Source: Actinomyces glycerinitolerans
GTDB lineage: Bacteria > Actinomycetota > Actinomycetes > Actinomycetales > Actinomycetaceae
Assembly (NCBI RefSeq): GCF_900098745.1
Contig: NZ_FQTT01000014.1
Coordinates: 186,001 to 250,000 of the forward strand
Reading direction: 5' to 3'
DNA length: 64,000 bases
The first letter of the stretch is position 1. The number at the start of each line of letters is the position of its first letter. Of this stretch, positions 35,013-43,507 are shown in pieces. Made by a program: the position numbers and the translations under genes. The notes under the pieces are model-generated. The model saw nothing but the letters and a program-made list of their open reading frames with translations. It was not told where the DNA came from and made no database searches.

Positions 35013-35393
35013 ATGGCACGTGTGAAGCGGGCTGTTAACGCCCAGAAGAAGCGTCGTACCGTCCTCGACCGGGCCTCCGGCTACCGCGGTCAGCGCTCCC
35101 GCCTGTACCGCAAGGCCAAGGAGCAGGTCACCCACTCCGGCGTATACGCCTTCCGCGACCGCCGCGCGCGCAAGGGCGACTTCCGTCGCCTGTGGATTCA
35201 GCGCATCAATGCCGCCGCTCGCGCCGAGGGCATGACCTACAACCGGTTCATCCAGGGCCTCGGCCTGGCCGGCGTGGAGGTCGACCGCCGCATGCTCGCC
35301 GAACTGGCCGTCAACGAGCCCGCCGCCTTCAAGGCGCTGGTCGAGACCGCCCGCAAGGCGCTGCCCGCGGACGTCAACGCCCCCAAGGCCTGA
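35013..35393 (+). CDS. rplT: Ribosomal protein L20
   Basis: A 126-residue protein needed early in assembly of the large ribosomal subunit. [20 protein letters not shown] and [20 protein letters not shown] form the long basic N-terminal helix; [20 protein letters not shown] and [15 protein letters not shown] complete the globular domain. AAAGGAG precedes the ATG. In other bacteria L20 represses this operon by binding the leader RNA; the structured leader ahead of infC makes that plausible here. Confidence 0.97.
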   Translation: MARVKRAVNAQKKRRTVLDRASGYRGQRSRLYRKAKEQVTHSGVYAFRDRRARKGDFRRLWIQRINAAARAEGMTYNRFIQGLGLAGVEVDRRMLAELAVNEPAAFKALVETARKALPADVNAPKA

Positions 35394-35423
35394 GCCATCG
35401 GCGCCCGACACCGTCGGCGCATC

Positions 35424-35442
35424 CGGCCGCCGCGCGCGGCCG
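35424..35442 (+). terminator. Hairpin after rplT
   Basis: A perfect 7-bp GC stem (CGGCCGC/GCGGCCG) with a 5-base loop lies 31 bases past the L20 stop codon. No T-run follows. It probably ends the infC operon. Confidence 0.45.
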
Positions 35443-35520
35443 CAACACTTGAGACGGCTCCTCACCCATGGCTCCACCAACCGGCGGGGCACGGGGGAGG
35501 GGCCGCCTCGTTTTTCCCGG

Positions 35521-35526
35521 TAACCT
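35521..35526 (+). promoter_or_regulatory. Possible -10 box TAACCT before the methyltransferase
   Basis: TAACCT ends 7 bases before ATG 35534 and no ribosome site is seen between, so a leaderless start is possible. Confidence 0.35.
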
Positions 35527-35533
35527 GCCGCTC

Positions 35534-36445
35534 ATGAGCACGAGCGCGATCCTGAACAATCCCACGGCCACCCGCATTACCCGCGTGGCCGGACTGGTCC
35601 GCCGCGCCGCCCGCAGCAAGTACCGGCGCTTCGTGGTGGAGGGTCCGCAGGGCGTGCGCGAGGCCGTCAACTACGCCGCCGGGCACGTGCTGGACGTCTA
35701 CTTCACCGAGGAGGCGGCTCGGGCTCACGCCGATATTGCCGACGCCGCCGCTTCCGCCGGGCTGTACACCCACCTGGTGACCCCCGAGGTCATGCGCGCC
35801 ATGAGCGCGGACGCCCAGGGCGTACTCGCCGTCGTCGATACTGGGGCGGTGGCGGCGCCACCGGAGACGGGGACCGGCGGGGGAGGAACCGGGGCGGCTT
35901 CTGCCGGCACGGAGGCCGACACCGTCGGGAGCGAGGCGGGGCTCTCCTCCGATTCCACCCTGGCGGCGGCCCTGTCCGGGGCGCGCCTGGTGGCGGTGCT
36001 CACTGAGGCGCAGGATCCCGGCAATGCGGGCACCATCATCCGCGCCGCCGACGCCGCGGGCGCCGACGCTGTCGTGCTCGTCAAGGGCGGCGTGGATCCG
36101 ACGAACCCAAAGGTCGTGCGCGCCACGGCCGGCTCCCTGTTCCACCTACCGGTGCTGGCCGGCGTCGAACTGTCGGACGCTGTGCGGGCATTGCGGGCGG
36201 CGGGGCTGAGGCTGCTGGCCGCCGACGGGCACGGCACCGTGAGTCTATTTGACGCCGAGGCGGAGTTGGCGGCGCCGTCGGCCTGGCTGCTGGGCAACGA
36301 GGCCCACGGGCTTGCCCCCGCGGCCCTGGACGCGGCGGATACGGTGGTCTCGATCCCCATCTACGGTCGGGCCGAGTCCCTGAACGTCGCCTCCGCCGCC
36401 GCCATCTGCCTGTACGCCAGTGCCCGGGCGCAGCATCTCGGTTAA
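35534..36445 (+). CDS. TrmH/SpoU-family RNA 2'-O-methyltransferase
   Basis: A 303-residue SPOUT-fold methyltransferase that methylates ribose in rRNA or tRNA using SAM. The N-terminal substrate-binding part has KYRRFVVEGPQGVREAV. The three SPOUT motifs are visible: DPGNAGTIIRAADAAGAD, WLLGNEAHGLAP and IPIYGRAESLNVASAAAICLY (last motif residues split for length here). A Gly/Ala/Thr-rich low-complexity stretch separates the two domains at about 115-145. It follows rplT as in many actinobacteria, ahead of the usual pheST; here the two are 13.7 kb apart. The 268 bases after it hold one weak 6-bp hairpin (36459-36477) and the gluA ribosome site. Confidence 0.88.
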   Translation: MSTSAILNNPTATRITRVAGLVRRAARSKYRRFVVEGPQGVREAVNYAAGHVLDVYFTEEAARAHADIADAAASAGLYTHLVTPEVMRAMSADAQGVLAVVDTGAVAAPPETGTGGGGTGAASAGTEADTVGSEAGLSSDSTLAAALSGARLVAVLTEAQDPGNAGTIIRAADAAGADAVVLVKGGVDPTNPKVVRATAGSLFHLPVLAGVELSDAVRALRAAGLRLLAADGHGTVSLFDAEAELAAPSAWLLGNEAHGLAPAALDAADTVVSIPIYGRAESLNVASAAAICLYASARAQHLG

Positions 36446-36713
36446 GCGCGTCGAGCCGCGTCTCAACCATCGAGACGGTGCTGTGATGCTGCTCCCAGCA
36501 CGTCCGAATGCTGAATACCCGCGCACCTGTTCCCAGGTCTCGAGTGCTACTGTGCGTCCGGCGAGCACCGTGCGGTCCACCCGGATTGCGGTCGGTCGCC
36601 GCGAATCCGAACCGGAGGGAAACAGTGGTCATGCGAATGTGTTGCTGTAGCTGTCGCTGAGGCAGCTCCAGTCCCATTCGCCCTTTAACCCTTTAATACG
36701 AGAAGAGGCTCCT

Positions 36714-37481
36714 ATGCCTGCTCCCGCCAACCCTTCCATCCCTGAGCGCCCGCTCGTGCGCATCAGTCACGTCAGCAAGTACTACGGCGACTTCAAGGCG
36801 CTCGACGACGTCTCGCTGGACATTCACCGCGGTGAGGTGGTCGCCGTCATCGGCGCCTCCGGCTCCGGCAAATCCACTCTGTGCCGCACCATCAACCGGC
36901 TCGAGACGATCCAGTCCGGCACCATTGAGATCGACGGCGAACTCCTGCCCGAGGAGGGGCGTGAACTGGCCCGCCTGCGCGCCGAGGTGGGCATGGTCTT
37001 CCAGTCCTTCAACCTGTTCCCGCACCGCACGGTGCTGGACAACATCACCCTCGCGCCCACCCGCGTGCGCAAGGTGCCCAAGGCCGACGCCGAGGACCGC
37101 GCCCTCCAGCTGCTCGAGCGTGTGGGGCTTGCCGACCAGGCCGGCAAGCGCCCGCCGCAGCTGTCCGGGGGACAGCAGCAGCGGGTGGCGATCGCCCGCG
37201 CCCTGGCGATGGACCCCAAGATCATGCTCTTCGACGAGCCCACCTCCGCCCTGGACCCGGAGATGATCAACGAGGTCCTCGACGTCATCAAGGACCTGGC
37301 CGCCGAGGGCATGACCATGCTCGTGGTCACCCACGAGATGGGCTTCGCCCGCTCCGTCGCCGACCGCGTCGCCTTCATGGACGGCGGTCAGATCGTTGAA
37401 CTGGGTGCACCCGCCGAGTTCTTCGCCGCCCCGCGCACCGAGCGCGCCCGTGACTTCCTGTCCAAGGTACTCAGCCACTGA
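36714..37481 (+). CDS. gluA: Amino-acid ABC transporter ATPase (GluA/GlnQ type)
   Basis: A 255-residue ATPase that powers uptake of a polar amino acid, most likely glutamate or glutamine. Walker A is GASGSGKST, the signature is [15 protein letters not shown], Walker B is [14 protein letters not shown] and the switch His is in [11 protein letters not shown]. The pattern [20 protein letters not shown] and the gene order ATPase-binding protein-permease-permease match gluABCD of corynebacteria. AAGAGG precedes ATG 36714. It is the first gene of a four-gene operon. Confidence 0.92.
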   Translation: MPAPANPSIPERPLVRISHVSKYYGDFKALDDVSLDIHRGEVVAVIGASGSGKSTLCRTINRLETIQSGTIEIDGELLPEEGRELARLRAEVGMVFQSFNLFPHRTVLDNITLAPTRVRKVPKADAEDRALQLLERVGLADQAGKRPPQLSGGQQQRVAIARALAMDPKIMLFDEPTSALDPEMINEVLDVIKDLAAEGMTMLVVTHEMGFARSVADRVAFMDGGQIVELGAPAEFFAAPRTERARDFLSKVLSH

Positions 37482-37539
37482 GCTGGGCATTAACAACCGC
37501 TATAGCTGCTCCTTCAGCCACAGTCGAAAGGAACCCCCC

Positions 37540-38532
37540 ATGTCTGTTCTTACCGGCCTGTCTCGCCGTACCCTGCTGACCACCGCCGGCGCCGCCTCGA
37601 TCGCCGCCGCGCTGGCGGCCTGCGCCGATACCGGCGCCGACGGCCAGGCGGTCGACGCCTCCGCCTCGTCCGGCGTGGACTACGACACCGTCATCAACTC
37701 CGGTCCCGTCGCCTCCGACGACGTCGTTGCCGCCTCCACCTGGGCGTCGGCCGTTCGCGAGGCCGGTAAGTTCGTCACCGGCGGCACCAAGACCTCCGAG
37801 GTGTTCTCCCTGGAGGACCCCGCTACCGGCGAGATCACCGGCTTCGACGCCGGCCTCGCGCAGCTCCTGGCGCGCTACATCATCGGCGGGGATGACGCAC
37901 GCTCCCTGCTGGAGGTGACCCAGGTGACCTCCGACACACGCGAGACCATGATCGAGAACGGCCAGGTCGACGCCGTCTTCGCCACCTACACGATTACCTC
38001 CGAGCGCGCCGAGAAGATCTCCTTCGCCGGCCCCTACTACTCCTCCGGTCAGTCCGTCCTCGTGCGTGCCGACGACTCTGACATCAACGGCGTCGACGAC
38101 CTGGCCGGTGTGAAGGTCGCAGTCCAATCCAACTCCTCCTCCGGGCCCGCCCTGGACGAGGCCGCGCCCGACGCCGAGCAGGTGCAGTTCACCGACCACG
38201 CCAGCTGCGTCGCCGCGCTCGAGGCCGGCCAGGTGGACGCCTACGTCGTCGACCAGTCCCTTGAGCTCAGCGAGGTGCAGTCCAACGACGCCGTCAAGAT
38301 CGTCGGCGACCCCTTCACCGAGGACCCCTACGGCATCGGCCTGCCCAAGGACTCCGACGCCCAGGAGTTCGTCAACACCTTCCTGCAGACCATCTACGAC
38401 GACGGCACCTGGAACGCCATCTGGGAGGCCACGATCGGCACCATCATTGGTGGCGAGGCACCCGAGCCGCCCGCCATCGGCTCCGTCCCCGGCTCCGAGA
38501 CGGACGCCGCAACCGCGGCGGCCACCGACTGA
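37540..38532 (+). CDS. gluB: Amino-acid ABC transporter substrate-binding lipoprotein
   Basis: A 330-residue family 3 solute-binding protein held outside the membrane by a lipid. The signal sequence has SRRTLL and a lipobox ending LAAC at Cys 28. The body carries the expected features: GFDAGLAQLLARYI, FATYTITSERAEKISFAGPYY and DLAGVKVAVQSNSS. An acidic Ala/Asp-rich tail ends the protein. ATG 37540 has AAAGGA upstream; the longer frame starting inside gluA is not coding. A stable hairpin after the stop separates it from the permease genes, which would allow more binding protein than permease to be made. Confidence 0.92.
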   Translation: MSVLTGLSRRTLLTTAGAASIAAALAACADTGADGQAVDASASSGVDYDTVINSGPVASDDVVAASTWASAVREAGKFVTGGTKTSEVFSLEDPATGEITGFDAGLAQLLARYIIGGDDARSLLEVTQVTSDTRETMIENGQVDAVFATYTITSERAEKISFAGPYYSSGQSVLVRADDSDINGVDDLAGVKVAVQSNSSSGPALDEAAPDAEQVQFTDHASCVAALEAGQVDAYVVDQSLELSEVQSNDAVKIVGDPFTEDPYGIGLPKDSDAQEFVNTFLQTIYDDGTWNAIWEATIGTIIGGEAPEPPAIGSVPGSETDAATAAATD

Positions 38533-38585
38533 CCTCGGTCGGACGGCTCGGGCCAACATCAATCCGCTCGCAAAGCACTGTGGCT

Positions 38586-38616
38586 GGGGCGGCCCGCCTT
38601 CCGAGGCGGCCGCCCC
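38586..38616 (+). terminator. Intercistronic stem-loop between gluB and gluC
   Basis: A 13-bp GC stem with one bulged C and a TCCG tetraloop lies 54 bases past the gluB stop and about 20 before gluC. It has no T-run, so it probably acts as an mRNA-protecting element or partial terminator that raises gluB expression over the permeases. Confidence 0.65.
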
Positions 38617-38637
38617 AACGCTCCGGAGGAGGCGCCC

Positions 38638-39291
38638 ATGAACGTCATCACCGATAACCTCGGCATGCTCGGCCAGGGGTTGGTCACGACCCTGACAATC
38701 GCCTTCATCGGCTACGCGTGCGCGCTCGTCGTCGGCACGGTGATCGCGATCTTCCGGGTCAGCCCGATCCCGCCGCTGCGCGCGCTCGGCGCCGCCTGGG
38801 TGACGGTGGCCTGCAACATCCCCACCCTGTGCCTGATGATCCTGGCCGCCTTCGCCGCGCCGCGGGCCGGCGTGCCCCTGTCCCTGTTCGCCGCCGCCGT
38901 CACCGCCATCGTGTTCTCCGCCTCCGGCTTCGTGTGCGAGACGGTGCGCTCCGGCATCAACTCCGTGTCCAAAGGTCAGATCGAGGCGGCCCGGGCCCTG
39001 GGCATGCCCTTCGGGCTGATCATCGGCGCGGTGGTGCTGCCCCAGGCTCTGGCCCGCACCATTCAGCCACTGGTCAACATCTTCATCTCCTGCCTGATCG
39101 GCTCCTCCCTGGCCGCCGCGATCGGCGTGCCCGAGTTGACCAACGTCACCCAGCAGCTGAACCTGCGCTACGCGCAGGCGGTGATCACCTTCCTCACCTC
39201 CGGACTGACCTACCTGGCCATTGCCTTCCTGGCCACCAAACTCGGCGGCCTGCTCGAGCGCCGTATTACCGGACGGGAGGCCCACGCATGA
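38638..39291 (+). CDS. gluC: Amino-acid ABC transporter permease
   Basis: A 217-residue inner-membrane permease of the His/Glu/Gln family with about five membrane helices. The conserved loop that contacts the ATPase is EAARALGMPFGLIIGAVVLPQAL. GGAGGAGGCG precedes ATG 38638. It ends in ATGA overlapping the next permease, with which it forms the transport channel. Confidence 0.9.
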   Translation: MNVITDNLGMLGQGLVTTLTIAFIGYACALVVGTVIAIFRVSPIPPLRALGAAWVTVACNIPTLCLMILAAFAAPRAGVPLSLFAAAVTAIVFSASGFVCETVRSGINSVSKGQIEAARALGMPFGLIIGAVVLPQALARTIQPLVNIFISCLIGSSLAAAIGVPELTNVTQQLNLRYAQAVITFLTSGLTYLAIAFLATKLGGLLERRITGREAHA

Positions 39292-40142
39292 GTGCCCTGA
39301 CCACGCCCACCCCCGCCCGCACATCCGGCGCCGCTGACGCCGATCTGCTCTTCGACGCCCCGGGCCCCAGGGGACGACGCCGCATCCTCATCGGATCGGT
39401 GCTGGTGACCCTGATTGTCTTGGCGCTTATTGCTGGTGCGCTGGTGCAGCTCGGCCAGGCGGGCCAGCTCGCCTATCCGAAGTGGCGCTACTTCCTGGGG
39501 CAGTCAGTGGTCGGCTACCTCGGGCGCGCCCTGGCCGACACCCTGCTGGTCACCGCCGTGGGTGCGGCCCTGTCCTTCCCGCTGGGCATCTTGTTGGGCT
39601 GGGCACGCATGAGCCGTTCGACGGCGGTACGTACCGTCGTCGGTGGCTGGATCGACACCATGCGCGCCATACCCATGCTGCTGTTGATCTACTTCTTCCT
39701 GCTGGCGGTGCCGCGCTGGGGGCTTACCCTGTCTCCCTTCTGGATGCTGACCGTGCCCATCGTCATGTGCTCCTCGGCGACGACGGCGGAGGTCTTCCGC
39801 TCCGGGGTGCTCGCACTGGAACACGGTCAGAGTGAGGCCTCCCAGGCGCTGGGACTCAACGCAGGCCAGACCATGCGGCTGGTGCTGGCACCGCAGGCAC
39901 TGCGGCTAATGCTGCCGACGTTGATCACCCAGCTGGTGACGATTCTGAAGGACTCATCACTGGGTTATGTGGTCGCGTACACGGAGCTGATGTACGCCGG
40001 GCGCCTGCTCACCTCTTCGGCACGCGTCACCGCGCACCTGGACGTTTATCTGCCCGCCTACGTGATCATCGCGGTGATCTACGTACTCATCAACTGGGCG
40101 CTGGGTGTGCTGGCCAGGCGCGTGGAGGCGCGCACCCGCTGA
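39288..40142 (+). CDS. gluD: Amino-acid ABC transporter permease
   Basis: A 284-residue partner permease. A 50-residue cytoplasmic N-terminus leads to a first helix (ILIGSVLVTLIVLALIAGAL) and about four to five more. The ATPase-contact loop is SEASQALGLNAGQTMRLVLAPQAL, followed by ILKDSSLGYVVAYTEL, typical of this group. The start overlaps the gluC stop. It is the last gene of the operon; no clear terminator follows, but an inverted-repeat element begins 24 bases past its stop. Confidence 0.9.
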   Translation: MSALTTPTPARTSGAADADLLFDAPGPRGRRRILIGSVLVTLIVLALIAGALVQLGQAGQLAYPKWRYFLGQSVVGYLGRALADTLLVTAVGAALSFPLGILLGWARMSRSTAVRTVVGGWIDTMRAIPMLLLIYFFLLAVPRWGLTLSPFWMLTVPIVMCSSATTAEVFRSGVLALEHGQSEASQALGLNAGQTMRLVLAPQALRLMLPTLITQLVTILKDSSLGYVVAYTELMYAGRLLTSSARVTAHLDVYLPAYVIIAVIYVLINWALGVLARRVEARTR

Positions 40143-40166
40143 GACGGCCTATTCGAGAGCCGTTGG

Positions 40167-40289
40167 TGTCACTGGATGCACCACTTTTGATGGTCGAGTA
40201 GTTAGGACAGGCGCGTGTACCCCTGGATGTCGGAGGAGGAGCCTGATGCTTATGTGGAGCCGACCGGGAAAGTGGTGCATCTGGTGACA
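40167..40289. mobile_element. 123-bp inverted-repeat element, MITE-like or IS remnant
   Basis: Bases 40167-40187 and 40269-40289 are inverted copies matching at 19 of 21 positions (TGTCAC-NN-GATGCACCACTTT), enclosing 81 bases. No transposase remains; a short open stretch inside (reading SEEEPDAYVEPTGKVVHLV) is not recognised. Arm length and quality suggest the two ends of a former insertion sequence or a miniature element. Target duplications were not found by eye. The remaining bases 40290-40439 show no gene. Confidence 0.5.
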
Positions 40290-40439
40290 GGAAAGCGGTG
40301 TGGTACCGGTAGCGGTATGCCTCTGGACTATGCGCGCCGCCTCCAGTAGCCCGCCAGCGCGACGGTCAGGGCGACGGGCAGATGAGTATGGGGCGCGCAG
40401 ACGCGACTCCGCGACTGATGCGGTGATGACCGGGAGGGG

Positions 40440-40799
40440 CTAGCCGACGAATGACGCGATGGCGGTTACAGCAGCCAGGGCGAGCATGCCCAGGCAGTTG
40501 ATCCACAGTTCGCGGCCCATGAACCCTGCCCTGATGTGGGCGACGACGGCGCATAGGAAGTAGCAGATCACGCCCGTGCAGGCGGCGAGCGCGACTCCGG
40601 GCACTCTCAGCCCGACCAGGAGGCCTGCGGCCGCCAAGACCTTGATGACTATAAGAGTCCACCACCACTGCCGCGGAAATCCGACTCCGGTGAGGCAGTT
40701 ACGGATGAAGGAAGGAGGTCGCAGCGACAAGGTGGCGTCACCCAGCAGTACAACTGCGAGGAGGACCACCAGCCACGGAAAGTGAGGGAGCAGCGTCAT
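40440..40799 (-). CDS. Small DoxX-like membrane protein
   Basis: A 119-residue protein with four predicted membrane helices (HFPWLVVLLAVVLLGDATL, WWTLIVIKVLAAAGLLVGL, GVALAACTGVICYFLCAVV, GMLALAAVTAIASFV). Layout and length fit DoxX-like proteins, whose biochemical role is unclear. Its start overlaps the stop of the TetR gene by 4 bases, so the regulator and membrane protein form an operon. Expression is probably under TetR autoregulation through the repeats upstream of that gene. Confidence 0.72.
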   Translation of the reverse strand: MTLLPHFPWLVVLLAVVLLGDATLSLRPPSFIRNCLTGVGFPRQWWWTLIVIKVLAAAGLLVGLRVPGVALAACTGVICYFLCAVVAHIRAGFMGRELWINCLGMLALAAVTAIASFVG

Positions 40800-41407
40800 T
40801 GGTTGTGCTCCTCGTTGGAGGCTGTCAGGAGCGGGCGGATCGCGTCGCGCACTCGGCTACAGAGTGCGTCTATCCCGGTTCCTGGCAGGGATGCCCATTC
40901 GAGAAGCGCGCCCAGGTAGGCAAGATACGCAGTTGTGGCACGCTGTTTGGCGGCCGTCATCGAGCAGCCGGTAGCCGCGGCAAAGACGTCTTGGAGTTCG
41001 TTGATCAACTTCTCCCGCAGTTCGCTGAAGACTCTCGAACTGTGAGCGCCGGAGATGAGCACCGCTCCGTAGGACCGCGCGAGGTCTGGGCTACTGGCGA
41101 ACAGCTCGATGAAGGGAAAGAGGATATCGAGGATCGCCTCCGAGCCGCCGTTAACACCTTCGGACTGTACTGGCGCGTGACTGGTTCGCGGGGAGGTGGT
41201 GTGCAGGGCTTCTATGTGTTCGTCGAAGCATGCAACCAGCAAGCCACTCTTGTCTCCGACGTGCATGACGGTGCCCACGCTGACAGCAGCGTCTGCCGCG
41301 ATGTCTTTGATGGTCGTCGCACGGAAGCCTCTCTCCTCGAACAGTCTTCGGGAACTTGCTAGGACCTTGGCTCTGGTGGCGGCACGGGCTTCAATGCGCG
41401 TGGGCAC
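40796..41407 (-). CDS. TetR-family regulator
   Basis: A 203-residue repressor. Residues 12-58 form the TetR DNA-binding domain (AKVLASSRRLFEERGFRATT, IKDIAADAAVSVGTVMHV), followed by an all-helical ligand-binding domain (about 85-190). GTG 41407 has GGAGGAGAG upstream. Base composition is less GC-rich than that of neighbouring housekeeping genes, which may point to recent arrival together with the DoxX-like gene and the nearby inverted-repeat element. Operator-like 13-bp repeats lie 29-59 bases upstream. Confidence 0.88.
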   Translation of the reverse strand: MPTRIEARAATRAKVLASSRRLFEERGFRATTIKDIAADAAVSVGTVMHVGDKSGLLVACFDEHIEALHTTSPRTSHAPVQSEGVNGGSEAILDILFPFIELFASSPDLARSYGAVLISGAHSSRVFSELREKLINELQDVFAAATGCSMTAAKQRATTAYLAYLGALLEWASLPGTGIDALCSRVRDAIRPLLTASNEEHNQ

Positions 41408-41435
41408 GAACTCTCCTCCGGATTGCCGTGAATCT

Positions 41436-41466
41436 GTTCATTGAACGGGTTCGTTGAGCGTGTTCA
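41436..41466. promoter_or_regulatory. Tandem 13-bp repeats, probable TetR operator
   Basis: GTTCATTGAACGG, GTTCGTTGAGCGT and GTTCA start at 41436, 41449 and 41462, exactly 13 bases apart. The first contains the perfect palindrome GTTCATTGAAC and the second a degenerate copy. They lie just upstream of the TetR gene. The rest of 41467-41669 holds the ino1 upstream region with TACTAT at 41613 as a possible -10 box. Confidence 0.6.
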
Positions 41467-41669
41467 GTAAGAGTAGCCCGCGTCCGGCTTGAGTGCAATA
41501 CCAACACCAACGATGAGTTGGGGGCGCCGAGGTGCTAGACGCCGGTGCGTAGGCGCACACCACCGACTGCCGCTATTCACGGGCGTGACATGCCCCAATC
41601 GAGGCGGATCATTACTATCTCAGCCGTCAGATCCTCGAACGGTCATGGGTTGGCCGATTAGGAGAACAG

Positions 41670-42749
41670 ATGAGCAAGATTCGTGTCGCCATCGTCGGCG
41701 TGGGCAACTGCGCGTCGTCGCTGGTGCAGGGCGTTGCCCACTACGCCGACGCCGAGCCGACCGACAAGGTCGGCGGCCTGATGCACGTCCAACTCGGCGA
41801 CTACCACGTCTCGGACATCGAGTTCGTGGCCGCCTTCGACATCGACGCCGCCAAGGTCGGACTTGACCTGGCCGACGCCATCAACGCCTCCGAGAACAAC
41901 ACCATCAAGATCGCCGACGTCGCCCCCACCGGCGTAAGGGTGCAGCGCGGCGTCACCCTCGACGGCTTCGGCAAGTACTACCGCGAGACCGTTCAGGAGT
42001 CCAGTGAGCCTCCGGTCGACGTGGTCCAGGCGCTCAAGGACGCCCAGGTCGACGTTGTGGTCTCTTACCTGCCCGTCGGCTCGGAGGAGGCCGACCGCTA
42101 CTACGCCCAGTGCGCCATTGACGCCGGCTGCGCCTTCGTCAACTGCCTGCCGGTATTCATCGCCTCCGATCCGGCCTGGGCACAGAAGTTCACCGACGCC
42201 GGCCTGCCGATCATCGGCGACGACATCAAGTCTCAGATCGGCGCCACCATCACCCACCGGGTGCTGGCGCGTCTGTTCGAGGAGCGCGGCATCACCATCG
42301 ACCGCACCTACCAGCTCAACGTCGGCGGCAACATGGACTTCAAGAACATGTTGGAGCGCGAGCGGCTGATGTCGAAGAAGATCTCCAAGACCCAGGCGGT
42401 CACCTCCAACGTCTCCACGCAATTCGCCGAGAAGGACATTCACGTCGGCCCCTCCGATTACGTCGGCTGGCTGGACGACCGCAAGTTCGCCTTCGTGCGC
42501 CTGGAGGGGCGCAACTTCGGCGGCGCCCCCGTCAGCCTTGAGTACAAGCTCGAGGTCTGGGACTCCCCGAACTCCGCCGGCGTGGTCATCGACGCCATCC
42601 GGGCCGCCAAGATCGGCCTGGATCGCGGCATCGGCGGTCCGCTGCTGTCTCCGGCATCCTTCTTCATGAAGTCTCCGCCGGAGCAGCGTCCCGACGAGGA
42701 GGCCATGGACTCTACCGAAGCCTTCATCCGGGGTGAGGTCGAGCGCTGA
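41670..42749 (+). CDS. ino1: Inositol-3-phosphate synthase
   Basis: A 359-residue enzyme that makes L-myo-inositol 1-phosphate from glucose 6-phosphate with NAD, the first step to phosphatidylinositol and mycothiol in actinobacteria. [16 protein letters not shown] is the NAD-binding loop; [56 protein letters not shown] and [18 protein letters not shown] are conserved. TAGGAGAACAG precedes the ATG. It stands alone and is followed by a 20-bp stem terminator. Confidence 0.94.
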   Translation: MSKIRVAIVGVGNCASSLVQGVAHYADAEPTDKVGGLMHVQLGDYHVSDIEFVAAFDIDAAKVGLDLADAINASENNTIKIADVAPTGVRVQRGVTLDGFGKYYRETVQESSEPPVDVVQALKDAQVDVVVSYLPVGSEEADRYYAQCAIDAGCAFVNCLPVFIASDPAWAQKFTDAGLPIIGDDIKSQIGATITHRVLARLFEERGITIDRTYQLNVGGNMDFKNMLERERLMSKKISKTQAVTSNVSTQFAEKDIHVGPSDYVGWLDDRKFAFVRLEGRNFGGAPVSLEYKLEVWDSPNSAGVVIDAIRAAKIGLDRGIGGPLLSPASFFMKSPPEQRPDEEAMDSTEAFIRGEVER

Positions 42750-42771
42750 TCGCTCGTTCCGCCATGCACAC

Positions 42772-42820
42772 ACGCAGGTCGGCCCGCAGCAACTCATGGC
42801 TGCTGCGGGCCGACCTGCGT
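42772..42820 (+). terminator. 20-bp perfect-stem terminator after ino1
   Basis: Bases 42772-42791 pair without mismatch to 42801-42820 around a 9-base loop, 23 bases past the ino1 stop. No T-run follows. The stem is unusually long and may serve both ino1 and, in reverse, the convergent MarR gene. Bases 42821-42980 show no gene. Confidence 0.75.
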
Positions 42821-42980
42821 ACTTGTGAGTCAAGCCGGTCGTCGTGCTGACCGCGTTTGTCCAGTTGGACCGCGTTCTTCTACTTGGGCCGTCTGAGAGC
42901 GCGTACAAGGCGTTCCAAGTGGGTGGGCACTTCAAGGCGAAGCCCGGCGGTGCCCTGGGAATCAATCATCTGGGGGCGTG

Positions 42981-43448
42981 CTACTGATCCCGGTTCTGGT
43001 GTGTATCGAGCTCCATCAACAGCGTTCTCAAGGCGGTCCGTCCGGCGGGGGAGAGGGAGCTGCGGATGCCGGAGTCCAGCGCTTCGGCCGCCACAGCAGC
43101 ACTGGCGAGCAGCCGCCGCCCCTCGGGGGTGATTTCGATCTTGTGAGTCCGGCGATCGCTGCGGCTGCGGGTCTTGCTCACGGCTCCGAGGTCCACGAGT
43201 TGGTCCACCAGCGTGACCACCAGGCTCGGTGCCACGTGCAGCTGGGTCGCGATCTGACGCTGCGAGGTCGCCAGCCCGGCGTCTATGACGGCCAGCAGGC
43301 CCACTTGTTTGTGGGACAACCCGGACGGCGCGATCCTTTCGGAGAAATCCCGGGTGATCTGTGCGCCGAGCATGCCCAGCCGAAAACATGCGGCGGACAG
43401 GATCGCCTCGCCGCCATCCTCTGCGCTGCCGGCCCCTGTTGTCTTCAT
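42981..43448 (-). CDS. MarR-family regulator
   Basis: A 155-residue regulator with the MarR winged helix: LSHKQVGLLAVIDAG, then SQRQIATQLHVAPSLVVTLVDQLVDLGAV as recognition region and RSRSDRRTHKIEITPEG as wing. The flanking helices form the dimer part. ATG 43448 is divergent from the DUF4267-like gene, with a 17-bp palindrome between them, so it probably represses both. The open frame extends a little upstream, but the family start fits 43448. Confidence 0.88.
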   Translation of the reverse strand: MKTTGAGSAEDGGEAILSAACFRLGMLGAQITRDFSERIAPSGLSHKQVGLLAVIDAGLATSQRQIATQLHVAPSLVVTLVDQLVDLGAVSKTRSRSDRRTHKIEITPEGRRLLASAAVAAEALDSGIRSSLSPAGRTALRTLLMELDTHQNRDQ

Positions 43449-43464
43449 GGTTATGATGGTACTC

Positions 43465-43481
43465 TATTGAATCATTCAATA
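43465..43481. promoter_or_regulatory. 17-bp palindromic operator between divergent genes
   Basis: TATTGAATCATTCAATA is a perfect palindrome around a central C, in the 59 bases between the MarR gene and the DUF4267-like gene. A further TTGAAC half-site follows at 43482-43487. Likely MarR binding site. Confidence 0.65.
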
Positions 43482-43507
43482 TTGAACGATCTAGCTAGGT
43501 GGTTGAC

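Noticed and set aside
36459..36477. Terminator hairpin after the SPOUT methyltransferase
   Set aside because: Only 6 bp with a 7-base loop and no T-run; such stems are expected by chance in this composition.
37471..39324. A 617-codon minus-strand frame opposite gluB and gluC
   Set aside because: Antisense to clear transporter genes; composition reflects the complementary codons only.
40214..40348. Small gene inside and beyond the inverted-repeat element
   Set aside because: An open stretch of about 45 codons reading VYPWMSEEEPDAYVEP has no ribosome site and crosses one repeat arm; better seen as part of a remnant.
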